Assembly (NCBI GenBank): GCA_013407085.1
Contig: JACCGJ010000256.1
Location: 9,525 to 73,524, forward strand
Direction: 5' to 3'
Length of the DNA stretch: 64,000 nucleotides
DNA from: Atriophallophorus winterbourni
Lineage: Eukaryota > Platyhelminthes > Trematoda > Plagiorchiida > Microphallidae
Below, in pieces: positions 34,701 to 46,269 of the stretch. Each line of letters opens with the position of its first letter. The stretch's first letter is position 1. The position numbers and the translations under genes are program-made. Under the pieces are notes generated by a model, which saw only the letters and a list, made by a program, of their open reading frames with translations, was not told the DNA's origin and made no database searches.

Positions 34701-37110
34701 CCAGAGCGTAATGTTTTGTATATAATTCGTGAGATCGTGATTAGAACACATCGAGAAGGGACTTCGCATTTGCACTCTAGTTCAAAGAGGTTTGTGCCCC
34801 AATAATCATTGTTGTCAACTACCAATTTGTACCATTGAATCATTTCACAATTTTCGGTTCAACTCTTGCGGATAACCGCTCGCTATGCACCGAACCTGAT
34901 AAAGGATTGCCCTATCCCAGTTAAAATTTCGTATCCGAGCAACCGCGAGTCTACTGTGAAAACAGGGAGAATGTCATTCAGGGCATGCTTAATTAATGCT
35001 CCACTGTTTCGCAATTAAACATGGAACACTCACGCATTAAAAGAAGAGAAGCTGTATGATATTGTTTTGAAGAGAATCTGACGAATACTTAACATATAGT
35101 AGATGTATTAATTAACAAAGGCTGAAGTGCATTATATATCTGGTCTAAGGGTTATGTTCACCGTAGTACCACAGCGCCATTTACGCGCTCTGGTTCATGC
35201 TTCCATAATCAAAATTGGTCGTATTTTAAAAGATCTAATAGGTGGTACGTGAGATGTAGGAAATAAAATATTTATCAGGCAGCAAGTACGGTGCAAAAAC
35301 GTTCGTATTCGCGAGGCAAAAGTACATTGACTTTATATCTACGAGTTTTGTAGGCCATGATCTTGAGATCTCATTTTGGAGGCATTGTGTAACGCAGTGG
35401 CTCCCATCCTGTGTTATTTTGAGGCAAACTATTAAGCTCGTTTAATTTTTCCAGCACATATATCACAAAATGAAAAATGTTTTATACTAACACAAACATT
35501 TTGATAATAATATAATATAAAACAAAAATAGTTTATATAAGGAGAATTTTTATTCACAATACAATATTGAAAAATATTGGTGCATGCTAGTAAGACAGAT
35601 TAGTCTGATGATTTTGTACTGTGGGTACAATTCGTGGACAAATATGAGAAAGCCATACAGCTAACTATTTTTTATGTTTGCAAGTATTTCACGTTTTTTT
35701 ATTTTTAATTTTGTTTAGATTCGAAAATACCAGTTTACATTAGTAAGAATTTGGGAATTTCAGTAAGAATTTGATGGCTTTTTACAAAAAAGTTGGATGC
35801 TCTCTAATAACAGAAAAGAAAATGCGTTTAATGGCTTTTATGTGTATTTCCATTTCAGTCTCCCATCAGTGAAAATATTCTCTTGTGCTTCCTCTTCAAA
35901 AAAATTGAAATTTGGAAATAATAATGACTGAAAAATAGAGGAAAGAATTGAGAATCCGATTAAGTTCTTCAACGCTGGTTTCGGAGAAGTCAGTTAAAAT
36001 TTCATTTTTGAAAATTGCCAACTGCTCACTAATAATGATTGTCATCATGATGACACGGGTTTTGCGAACTGATTTAAACATATCCAAAAATTTTACTATC
36101 ATTCTTGTTTTCCACAGTTAAATTATTGCACATTATCTCTCTGCACAATTCACTGATCGTTCGCTGCACTGTAATTTGAATCAACTGGATTAAACCCTCA
36201 TATCAAATTTGAGAAAGAGCCTGTTGATCGCAGATCACACTGTCAGCGTGGAATTGCCGTCGAAATGCCGATTATTGGTTATCACTGCAAATGCTGCAGG
36301 AGTTAGGTTTTTCCCTAATCTGAAAACTTGTGAAACATGAAACCGACATGCGGTTGTGATATACATCCAGATTCGTCATAGATAGGAGACCGATAACACG
36401 GTAATCGATAACAAATCGTAGTCATTCGTTCATTCACTAGTTTAAAATGTAAAGATTGTCGTTTACTCCATGAATTAAAGTCTTGTATAACGTGAATGTT
36501 TGGCCACACTTGTTCTGTTTAACCATGTGGTTTCACAGTTACCGCGTGGATGTAGCCGGAGTTTGCCTTAAATAATGATCGTTAAGTGAAAAATATGAGC
36601 ACAATATATGATTTTAAAATTTTCCATCGGTTCAAGTGAAACAAAAACCGATCTGTTGTCTTTTGCAAATCAATGAACTTTTAAATTGATTTATTATTGT
36701 GAAGAAAATGTATTGCCTTTTACTATTCGCAGGAACATATTTAATATTAGCAATAATACATGACATAAAAACATAACAATCACTTTTGTTTTGCGCGTTC
36801 GTGAAATGCATATTTATAACAAATTGTCTGTTGCACGCTTTGATGGATGGATTCCAGGCATCGAGACCAAGAAATTAAATAACAATTAAATTAACTGTAC
36901 GTCTGAAACACTGCAGTTCTATAAGACCATAAAAGCTGCCGAAAGAAACTTAGTCGGTTGCCGAAAACTTCCGCTCTTTTTAATTAGGTATGCACATCTT
37001 TGGAATTCTCTTCCACTCCATTTTAGCATGTACACTTCTACAGGTAAATTTAAAGCACTCGTAAAATCTTTCACTGCTCCATCGCTATGCGAAATTCTCA
37101 AAATAAACAC
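31700..37110. other. AT-rich stretch without recognisable genes
   Basis: The base composition drops in G+C compared with the flanks. A 128-codon plus-strand frame (32021-32407) has hydrophobic stretches but no recognisable fold. Possible non-LTR tail at 33000-33060 (agaagaagaagaatgacttt). A decayed RTE 3' end is at 36240-36400. Otherwise I see nothing. Confidence 0.45.
36240..36400 (+). mobile_element. Decayed RTE-like 3' end
   Basis: A weak match to the same 3' end: a Cys-codon-rich segment (atcactgcaaatgctgcagg) followed by gcggttgtgatatacatcca and ataggagaccgataac. It is heavily mutated. A further trace is at 14465-14505 (acatatccatggcag, aaacaggccaacaaca). Confidence 0.5.
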
Positions 37111-37114
37111 CTCA

Positions 37115-37960
37115 AAATTCAAAGATCAAAGTTCAAATTTTTAATGGTCCAAAAAGCAAATACTTTACAGTATCCATAGATTAAAAATATAGGTAATTCA
37201 AAAAAACACAAATGTTTTATACATATGGAAAGTCAGCACGTGTATTCAAGTGTAAGGTTGGGTTTGGTCAACATATACTTGTCAAGTTCAGCCTTCAAAA
37301 TGTTAAGGCTTGTTGCGCAAATAATATGTGGGGGCAGGGAGTATCATAGAAAACAGACTCTGACAGCAAAGAAAAAGCTTCGACAAGTTGATCTGAAGTG
37401 TGGAATAGTTAACTTATAGCCATGCGATCTGCTACCACGTGCTTCTTGCCAATGAAACAGGTGTTCAAGTGGGTGATTCACTGTATGCAGAATGTTGAAA
37501 AGCAGGATCAACTCACCCCTGTGACGACGGTACGGAAAGTCAAAGAGGTTAAGCGTTGCAATCCGCTCCTCGTATGGTCTGTTGTATAGCCCGGTCACCA
37601 GTTTTGTAGCGCGGTGGTATACCCGTTGCAGCAAGGTCATGTCCTTTTGTAACCATGGGGACCATGCTTGAGGAGCATACTCCATTGTTGGTCTGATATA
37701 GGTGTTAATTAGGCGTGGGAGTATCTGGTCTGTGAAAACACCAAAGATCCTTCTGAGCAATGCTAAGCTTTGGCAGGACTTTTTGTATACAACAGAACAG
37801 TGCCGTGAAGACTTTAATTTACTGCTAATCCACACGCCCAGGTCTTTCTCTTCAGTAACCCATGAAAGTTGCAGAGATCCCATAGAGTATCTGAATTCGA
37901 ATGATTTACAGACGTTTGACAATATATTCTGTCACGGTATTCCTGGTTATTGAACAAATT
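37115..37960 (-). mobile_element. Non-LTR element 3' fragment (same family as 3.2-3.9 kb)
   Basis: A 192-codon open frame (37922-37344) encodes the RT thumb and C-terminal domain: LQLSWVTEEKDLGVWISSKL, then YIRPTMEYAPQAWSPWLQKD, then FYYRRHRGELILLF-like text and STCRSFFFAVRVCFL. The 3' tail at 37115-37180 (attcaaagatcaaagttcaaa, then tttaatggtccaaaaagc) matches the end of the 3.2-kb copy. It is less decayed than that copy. Confidence 0.78.
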
Positions 37961-37999
37961 GTATGTATTTTGTACAATAGCACACGCATAGAACAGTTC

Positions 38000-40350
38000 A
38001 CAATGTCCGAAATACATGGTATTATTAAGTGTCAGGTTACCTAAGGTCTATGTATGTTGCATCAAAACCTGGGACTCGTGTTATATGTATCTATACTTAT
38101 TGTATCTCTCTAGGCTTATTTCACCCACCTTTTGGTTTAAACATAGTTATCCTTATTGTTTCAATTCAGGTTTCTATCTTAAACAAATTTCTCTGAATAA
38201 AATATTCGAGACATCTAAAAAATGATTTTTTATGATTATCTATTTATAACGCTGTTGTAGTGTCAGGTTACCTAGGGTCTAGGCATGTCTCGTCACGTTG
38301 CTACACATCTTCATCGTAACCGTGCGTTTTATAATCATTTTTATCATATGACCATATCCTTAACAGTTATCTGCTTATATTAAACCCATTTGTGTATGAA
38401 TACATGGTTTACCATAACGTATTTATAAAAAAAACACAAAATGCAAAAATATTGTTTTTGTAATCATTTTTATCGTTCATAATCGATTTACTATTTCTCT
38501 TTGATAACCTCCCACTATGATAGTGAAGAAAATATCTTTAATTGCGTTTCAGTGTCTCTGACTGCCGAACCGACTCCGATAATGGCCCTTGCTTCTTCCG
38601 CCTAAGACTGATTCTTCTATATTAACCGAAAGCCCTACTGGCGAACAGTTTTGGTTTCCCTCATTCGACAATTCTTCGACTTTCCTGGATCGTACAACCG
38701 GCCCAAACCTCATGCAATTTAAACCACAATCTCTTCTCATCCCCTCCACTTTCTAATTTGTTTCAATTTAACTTCGTATTTTTTTATATACTTTTCTTCA
38801 ATCACATCCACCAAAATTCCGAAGAAGTCAATTTATATATTTATAAAAGAACTTTATTTATTTCATAAATCTATTTTCACTGTGAAAATGTGCACCATTT
38901 CTTTTATAATTTCTTTCTTTCATTTTCTTTTTTCAATATCTACTCTAGAATCTATCGCATCCTCTTCATTTGCTTAATTCGATGCAATCTAGATAAAACT
39001 TTATTACTGTGTGACATTGCGCGAAAAAATTAACTTTCTTACCATTGTAAATTTACCACCCTTGATTAAACGGAAAAATGTTCAAAAACTCCGCTTGATA
39101 AGGTCATTTTACAATTTATTTATTTTGTACACATTGATAACCTGATAACCTTGGTTTACAAAGAATATAGCATTATTATTATATCAATCTACTAGACGCA
39201 AAACAAACAGTCATATGAGTGTCGACATTTCAGAGACAAACTAAGGTTCAACAGCGAAACATCCAGCAACTTTCAAAATTTGAGCAACATATGAATTACA
39301 CTTGCACAAACATCTTGTATAATTATATTTGGAGAGAGTTGAAACGATGGGCTTGAACAAAAAATCGACATTCGCAACAATTTTTTCCCATCCCTCGATC
39401 AGCAATTTTATAACTTTTAACAGTTAAGAAATCATGAACAATGTCCAAAAATCTTGCATATATGCTTTTTATTACACACTATCTGTAACGACTGAAGTCG
39501 CTGTTTAACTTGTAGAGCACCCGTTTCTTAGTTAGACAATTCAAAACAATGATTTGAGTTTACTACGGTTCTATTAACAAGATTAATAGGCAATAACAAT
39601 AGACAAACCTCAACTGTACCGGGTTGTACAAATGACGTGAGCCAAAAATGCTCAAAGTTTCCAAATGACAACAATAAATTCAGCCAATGTTGACAAGATA
39701 GACTGCCAAATGATAAATGCAAAGGAATAAAATTACCAATACAATGGTGAACAATCGTCTCTGTTTTCTCCAAATACCACGAGCAAAATATGTGGAATTT
39801 TAATGGCAGCCAAGCAATGTAAATTACTTCAGTAAAACAAAACGGGGTATACAAGTGCAAAAGGAAAATGTGTACACAAAAACAATGTAAGATAAAATTG
39901 TTGAGAATTAGGAAGAATTGAATTGTTCAAACAAAAATATAAGAATTTTACACAAAAGTTTCGTCATTTGCACTATCCACAAATCCGAACAGTTCATTAG
40001 TAGTTACAAAATTTCAATTATGTTTACTTTTTTCCAATGTTTCAAGACTTCGAATACTAATCTTATTGCCCTTCAAAATCAGAAGAGAATAAATGTAGCT
40101 GTAGTAACTAAAGTTGTGGATGTTGTTTAAATTAATAAATACCTAATTGAATCCCATTGCCGTCCAAACCTCTTCCAGGCAATGGGGACAATATGATATG
40201 TCTGGCAAGGGTTCTGTAGATTAAGGTTAATAACCAACATAGTGTTTGTCGTAATCAAAACACGAGATTTCGTAAACAATCTTTGCTTGGTCTGGTTTTG
40301 AGAATTAGTAATGGAGCTTGCTGAATTTTATGCGTAATGTTCCATGAATA
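38000..40350. other. AT-rich stretch without recognisable genes
   Basis: Two copies of tgtcaggttacct, at about 38027 and 38262, resemble the ctgtcaggttgcccaggcct word of the SINE-like family and may be very old fragments. No other structure was seen. Confidence 0.45.
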
Positions 40351-40396
40351 AACGTATAAAAGTCCACGAATACCACTCGTGAGTGTTTTGAAAAGA

Positions 40397-40444
40397 TGTT
40401 TAGCTGATGATGTCATCTAGCTTGAAGACGAAACGTCCTGAACA
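40397..40444 (+). ncRNA. Hammerhead ribozyme motif in the Penelope-like element
   Basis: Stem I is TGTTTAG (40397-40403) pairing with CTGAACA (40438-40444): seven pairs, one of them G-U. The core CTGATGA is 40404-40410. Stem II is GTCATC (40412-40417) with GAAGAC (40424-40429), five pairs and one A-A mismatch, loop TAGCTT. Core GAAA is 40430-40433. A minimal stem III (one C-G pair) is followed by the cleavage triplet GTC at 40435-40437, so cleavage would fall after C40437. Type I hammerheads with very short stem III are known in Penelope-like elements. Activity is predicted, probably as a dimer, not shown. Confidence 0.75.
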
Positions 40445-42570
40445 AACAATGCCGCCCACGAATCACTATCCACACCCCGGAGCTACATTTATTATTTTCT
40501 ATATCTAAATATTTAGGCGAAAGCCTGTGTGATATACAAGACGGCGGGAAACAATACTTGAAAGAACTCTTCCAAAAAATGAAAAACTTATCGTCCGAAA
40601 TCACGAAAATGTCGACATATAATTGACGCCGCTTCAGCATGCCAACTGATGGAACATCAAAATCAAGAATGTTTGTGGGCTATAATAGCTGATGCACACA
40701 AACCACTCTACAGATACTCAAGAATCATAGAAAAAAGATCCACCAACAGCAAATCGGACAGGAAATGATTTAGCAGTTAGAGGAAGCCAACCATATTACG
40801 AAACTTTATTCAAAAGTCAACAAACGACGGAAGCGTGACAACAAAATGCAATCAATCGCCCACTCTGAAGAGATCTTCGGTCTGATACACAAATATCAAG
40901 AACTTACGAACCCCCCTAATGAAGTGAAAAAAGGTCCACGGTCTAGTTTTTAATTTTAATTACCAGACATGGACCATGCACAAATCTCAGCTCATTCGAA
41001 ATCGATCCCCACAAACAAAACACTTGACAAAAGAAACGCAAGAAGAAGTTCGTTACGCATTATACTTGAATCCAGAGGAAACATTGTGGCCCGACCAGTG
41101 AACAAGCAAGAAATGAAAGCTTTATAAGATCTCCGAAAAAATCAAAACATTATTATTCTGCCTGCGAACAAAGGAGGATTCACGGATATGGTGGACAAAG
41201 AACATTGCGTCAGAAGTGCCAAAGAGTTACTGCCAGATATTACGACATACAGGCAACCATGTGAAAACCAAACTTAATGTTTCCAAAATATGAGCAGTAC
41301 CAGACCGAAGAAACTAAAATTTATGGGACAAATCAATGGAGACGAAAAAGCCAAATGAATCCAGAAGATTTATTCAGACCCAAATTTTATGGACTACCAA
41401 ATGTACATAAAGAAACCATCATGATACGACCGATAGTCATTATCAGGAGAGCGGACTTACAAGTTATCACAGGAAATATAGAAAATATTGTTATTATTCA
41501 TAAGTGATTTGGAACATTCTCTCAACTCAGTAGACCGTTTCCTACGAAGAACCGAGAACGTGAAAATCGAACATGATGAAGTGATGGTCTCGTCTAACTT
41601 CACATGATTATTGACCTCAATTGATAGAACACTCGCCAGACTTATCATATTGTCACTACTGCATTGAAGAGGAACAGAAAACAATGGAAATATATTAATT
41701 ATTGAAAGTATCTTGCAGCTACTCGACTTAATCCTAGAAACAATTCAAATTCAAATATATGAGCAAAGTAAAAGTCACACTGAGGGTACCAGCTAAATCC
41801 AAATAAGTGGCCGAAGTAGTCGCGCAAAGACTCAAATGCATTGCAATCCCACTGATAAAACTGAAACTGAAAATCGTTATCACGTTCCCATCTAACCTAG
41901 CACAAACGTATATAGCTAGACCGAAAAATGATTTACCTGCAGATTGAGCGACAAAAAAGATCTTACATTCTCAATAGCAAGCTCAAATTTTATGCTTAAA
42001 AGATGCACGATACAAAATAATTGCATTCTTCCTAACAATAACGCAATTGAAATGATGGGCACCATTGCTCTTCTGGAAGAAGTGACCTTGAAAATGTATT
42101 CGTGATTGTGCACACCACAACTAGATTGTACAAACATTTTGGAAATTATTGAGTATGATTAGAATGCCTTGGATATCTAAAAATAAAATAATTTATTTTA
42201 AATTTCAAAATTGGAGTAACCAAACATTGTTTACAAAACTCAATCTTTTGATCGGGAACACTATATTGGCCAGACTAATCGGAAGTTGACCACGCGAGTA
42301 CATGAACACACTTGGTTTTTCAATGGCACGGCCAAGAGTCATTTTTATCGCTACACAATCAATTTGTACATAAGTTCGATTGGATCAACTCCGAAATGAT
42401 CGTCAAACGTCGCGTACGACAATTAATTGAGGAGTGTCACTCGACAAGATCTTCGATCAAAGAAAACCTGCCACGTACGGACCAATAAGAAATCGGTTAC
42501 GAAGAAGTTCAACGACAATGAGACAAACGCAATGGATCAACGCATAAAAGACCATGAATCATACGAAAGA

Positions 42571-42620
42571 AGTTTAGCTGGAGATTCCATCTAGCTTGAT
42601 GACTAGCCGTCCTGCACAGG
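42571..42620 (+). ncRNA. Degenerate second hammerhead copy
   Basis: Matches 40398-40444 in order (gtttagctggagattccatc, then tagcttgatgactagccgtc and ctg), but the core CTGATGA reads CTGGAGA and the GAAA box is lost (CTAGCC). It marks the second pseudo-LTR and should be inactive. Confidence 0.6.
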
Positions 42621-42644
42621 CAACCCAAGCTCGGCTTATTGTCC

Positions 42645-45190
42645 TTACTGACTGTGTGCAAACACTACAAACCGGCCTTAGGATGGAAATACGTGCAAAA
42701 TTATGTGTATTCCCTATTATTCGTTTCACGACCAACATGTTCAGTTTGTTGCAATTACCGTCATAGTTCCCTCTTAACTTCGTTGGTGTAATAATCCGTT
42801 GTATCGTGTCCGATTTTTGTTCAATTATACTCGTGCGTAACCAGAAAAATGATGATTTACCGGAAGAACAATCTCATGCACCCATATATACCTCCCTGAT
42901 AAGACACTCTGAGCAAATGCCTTCAGAAATAATTGCCTGTCAGTATTTTTCCGATTTGCATAGATTAATACGGAAAATGGTGATACGAAGGAAGGCCACA
43001 GCTTATGAACATATGCTCGCCAAATAAATGTATTCGCGATTCCAACTTAGCAGCAGAGGTCATCGATGCGCACAAAAATGAACGTTCCACTTTTGCGTAA
43101 TATTTATTTTTTCCAAAATGTATAAATATAATTACGACCATTTTCACCAACATGAACCGCAGTAATATCCAGCATTAACCGCAACGAATTGCAATGCTTG
43201 ACCAGGTATAATATTAAACAGATGGTCAACGGATCTGCATGATAGGTCAACAACGGCTGAGTAACAAAATTCCGCTTAATCATAAAATCCGAATTTACAA
43301 TTTACACGACGCAGATCCCGTGATCTGCTTCGTGCCCTTTTGATCAAGCCAAAACGTGTTCCCGCCTCTGCTTACGAATTTAGATGTGATGGAACAGGCT
43401 TGTTGCGTATATCTTTTCAAACAGTCACTCCAAGTTTCATGCGTTATCCACATGATATTGTTCAGTATTCCAGGAGAGTATTACGAAGGCTCTCAGAAGC
43501 AAAACACTGCAAGGCTATTGTCCTACCCGAGTGCTTTCATATTTATTTTCATGACAAATAAATAGATCTGTCATATTCCAACAAAATACAGCCAACGAGG
43601 ATAAAGGAAAAATGAATCCACAGTTGATTTGCATGTGACCGATTAATCAATAACATTCTCGGAATACCAAACACCAATTACACCGGGATTGCTCGAATAC
43701 ACACAAACATCAAATGAATGATGCAATCAGAAAAAATCGCAAACTCCTATCACCCCCACGTATGTTTATCGACCGCATGATGTTGAGAATCAAATAATGA
43801 AAAAATGATCATGTTGAAATAATGTATTCAATATTGAATTAAAAAATCATATTAAATAAAGTACCATCGTGCCCATATACTAATTATATTAAGGTTCCAA
43901 TGTTAGTCCGTAGCCGAAATGTCGTTGAGTTAAAACAAAGCTTAGTGACAACCACTAAGTGCGACTCATAATTGATGATGCACGTTAATCTTACGTGGAC
44001 TAGAGTCAGTCTGTTGCGTTGTTAAAAGAGAGGTGTATCCATCCTTCCACTGTTGATCATACTGTCTCTACCTGGTAAGTGCAAACAGCACGAAACCAGT
44101 CTTGGAGTGTGATGGAAATGTATGCAAATGAGCATTTACGATACGGCGATTATGCGTACGTAGACTAGTCTCGGTCTGTTGGGTTGCCAAAAGAGAAGTG
44201 TCTCCCAGTTCAGCAGAAATCGAGTAAAACTCGCGACACTACCCGATGATGAAGAGAGTTGAGTATATATTTTGATGCTCACATTATTTAACGCAGTTCA
44301 ACTACAGATGCATCAAGATGAACGAACGCTGTTCTCAACAATAAAGTAATTGATACACTCGAATTATAAACTATTAGTACGCTATATGTGGGTGCTCAGA
44401 GTCTCAATGGGGTAACATAACAACAGGGTGGTGGACTAACGTGGAGAGGTTAAACAAAATGCGGTTAAAAAAATTAAAAACACGCGAAATAAACCCAGTA
44501 AATCTTCTAAAACAGAAATAGGGGATACAGAACTTGAATGGACAATACAAATGAAATCGAAAAAAAGTTTGAATATCAACACAAACGAATCGTAGGGCAG
44601 CGGCGAGTCCGATTCAGGAATATACGGCAAGGCTGCCTCCATGCGCAGCCGGGAGAAAACAGAAGTAAAGTGTTACCCATGGACTGAATCGAAAAAAAAC
44701 AAGAAACAGTACAGGCGAAGATTTTAAGAGTACGAGAAGTGTATCGTAGTAGAATGTCCACCGAATCCGGAGAAAACTTGCGTGAACAAGTCTCTGGGAT
44801 GCACGGAACCTGTTGAAACACAACAATGTTATCAACTTTGGCGAGAAAACAAAACGCGTGTCATGAAAATGGAAAATTAATAAAAGTTAACGCTGGTGAA
44901 TCACAGATAGAACTAGGTGAAGTGTGACACTATATCTGACACCTGCAGGTTACTTTCACGATTTGCTACTGAACTTATATCAAATGTTGAAAATCAATCA
45001 GGTTCCTGGCTGCAGCACAAATACATAAGGGTTCAGCGAATTTTTTTCCAATACATGTAACACCACTATTGATTTTTGCCCGGAAACGGTAACCTGGCAG
45101 CAAAACAGACTATGAACAATAGCCAATTGCGTTCCGTGACAAATAACAGTGCTTTCAAAAGTGCCGAAACAGAATGTTAATGTTAATCAC
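42645..45190. other. No recognisable gene
   Basis: Follows the Penelope-like element. Short frames at 42806-43027 and 43340-43565 are unassigned. The missing last exon of DNAJC7 could lie here or in 45365-46119, but no Gly/Phe-rich frame with a splice site was found. Confidence 0.4.
43990..44210. repeat. Imperfect two-copy repeat
   Basis: The word acgtggactagagtcagtct with ...aaaagagaggtgtatcc (43994-44041) recurs as acgtagactagtctcggtct with ...aaaagagaagtgtctcc (44157-44204), a spacing of about 163 bases. The sequence is otherwise unrecognised. Confidence 0.5.
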
Positions 45191-45194
45191 ATGA

Positions 45195-45364
45195 TGCTAC
45201 AGGTTAAAACAGGCTGCAGTCTCACTACCATTTATATTTCTATTTCCCCCCTCATATCTGTCTAGGCTTGGGCAACCTGACAGTATCTTAGCCCACGTGC
45301 AGTCTTTGACTGTGCGACACTTTGCCTGGATCAGGCTTGTGCTTTCATACCATACATACATACT
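45195..45364 (+). repeat. SINE-like element, opposite orientation, 5'-truncated
   Basis: Runs from about acaggctgcagtctcactac to gctttcataccatacataca. Confidence 0.75.
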
Positions 45365-45912
45365 GTTTCAAGGTTAAGTGAATTTAAACTTAATTTAAAT
45401 TTCCACTCGGTGAGTTTTAACACAAAAAGGTAGTGAACATGGAAAATTGGTCTGCTGAATTGGGTTACTTTTCTCGTCACTCAACGATTGTAAGTGCGGA
45501 TGTGACAGCTATAGTTAACGAAGACAAAACGGGTGGCGAACATTTTACCATCAGCATTTAGTGGTTAGCAAGTGGAATACTTTTGGGGTTTAAAATTTTG
45601 GGATATGATCGAAGGCATTTGAGTTTACATAGACGGAACCAATGTTAGTATCACACATTAGTTTATCCATTAAAAAATAGCGAAATTGACGTTGATGAGT
45701 TATTTTTCAAAACGATCGAGTGAACGGAGATAATCAAGCAGTTAAACACTGAACACACTGGGAATTTTTTGAGTAAAATTCGACGTGCGATTAGGAAAAC
45801 AACAGCACATGAACAGTTAAGCGGTATGCAATAATGAACTGATTGAGTAACGAACAAATCTAGAGGAGTATACGAAGATGTAATCGAAGCTGAATAAGCA
45901 AGCGCCTCTCTG

Positions 45913-45997
45913 TATGTATGTATGTATGTATGTATGTATGAAAGCACAAGCCTAATCCAGGCAAAGTGCCGCACAGTCAGAGACTGCACGTGGGCGA
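45913..45997 (-). repeat. SINE-like element, truncated, with long flanking duplication
   Basis: A 57-base piece of the family with a (TATG)7 tail at 45912-45940 is flanked by a direct repeat of about 43 bases (tacgaagatgtaatcgaagc on both sides; 45872-45914 and 46001-46043) with about four differences. It lies close to the J-domain exon of DNAJC7. Confidence 0.78.
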
Positions 45998-46119
45998 TAT
46001 TACGAAGATGTAATCGAAGCCGAATAAGCAAGCGTCTCACTGTGCAAGTATTAGAGTTTGAAATTTAGAAGTTGACATAAAAACAATAGCCTTCGAGACT
46101 CCGATGGAACCGAACATAC

Positions 46120-46269
46120 CAGGATCGAAATCGCCGTCCGTGGAATACATGCCATTGTCGTACCGTCGTCGTTTCTTCGGATCCGAGAGAACGCTGTAGG
46201 CTTCGCCAATTTCTTTGAACAAACGCTCTTGTTCTTGTCGCGTGGCCTCGTCCGCATGTGTGTGTCGAT
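46120..46269 (-). CDS. DNAJC7 exon: second half of J domain
   Basis: The exon completes the HPD motif and encodes HADEATRQEQERLFKEIGEA followed by YSVLSDPKKRRRYDNG, helices III and IV of the J domain. It ends TDGDFDP in phase 1 at a GTATGT donor. The vertebrate protein continues with about 50 residues including a Gly/Phe-rich tail. No such segment was found below 46120. Confidence 0.88.

Larger units (their letters stand above)
40360..42640 (+). mobile_element. Penelope-like element, decayed
   Basis: Frames on the plus strand give DKHHVR-like and RT pieces: RKNQNIIILPANKGGF-type text at about 41130-41180, DLFRPKFYGLPNVHKETIM followed by IRPIV at 41368-41445, SEHSLNSVDRFL-type text at 41510-41545, and STSIDRTLARLII-type text at 41610-41650. 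Toward the 3' end, EHYIGQTNRKLTTRVHEH (42265-42315) is the core of a GIY-YIG endonuclease, which together with this RT type is diagnostic for Penelope-like elements. The two ends share a direct repeat (see 40360-40450 and 42540-42625) that fits a pseudo-LTR. Stops and indels occur throughout. Confidence 0.8.

Noticed and set aside
44436..44835. Minus-strand frames as the missing last exon of DNAJC7
   Set aside because: No Gly/Phe-rich C-terminal pattern and no acceptor giving phase 1.
45912..45940. (TATG)n run as an independent microsatellite
   Set aside because: It is the tail of a SINE-like copy in reverse complement.
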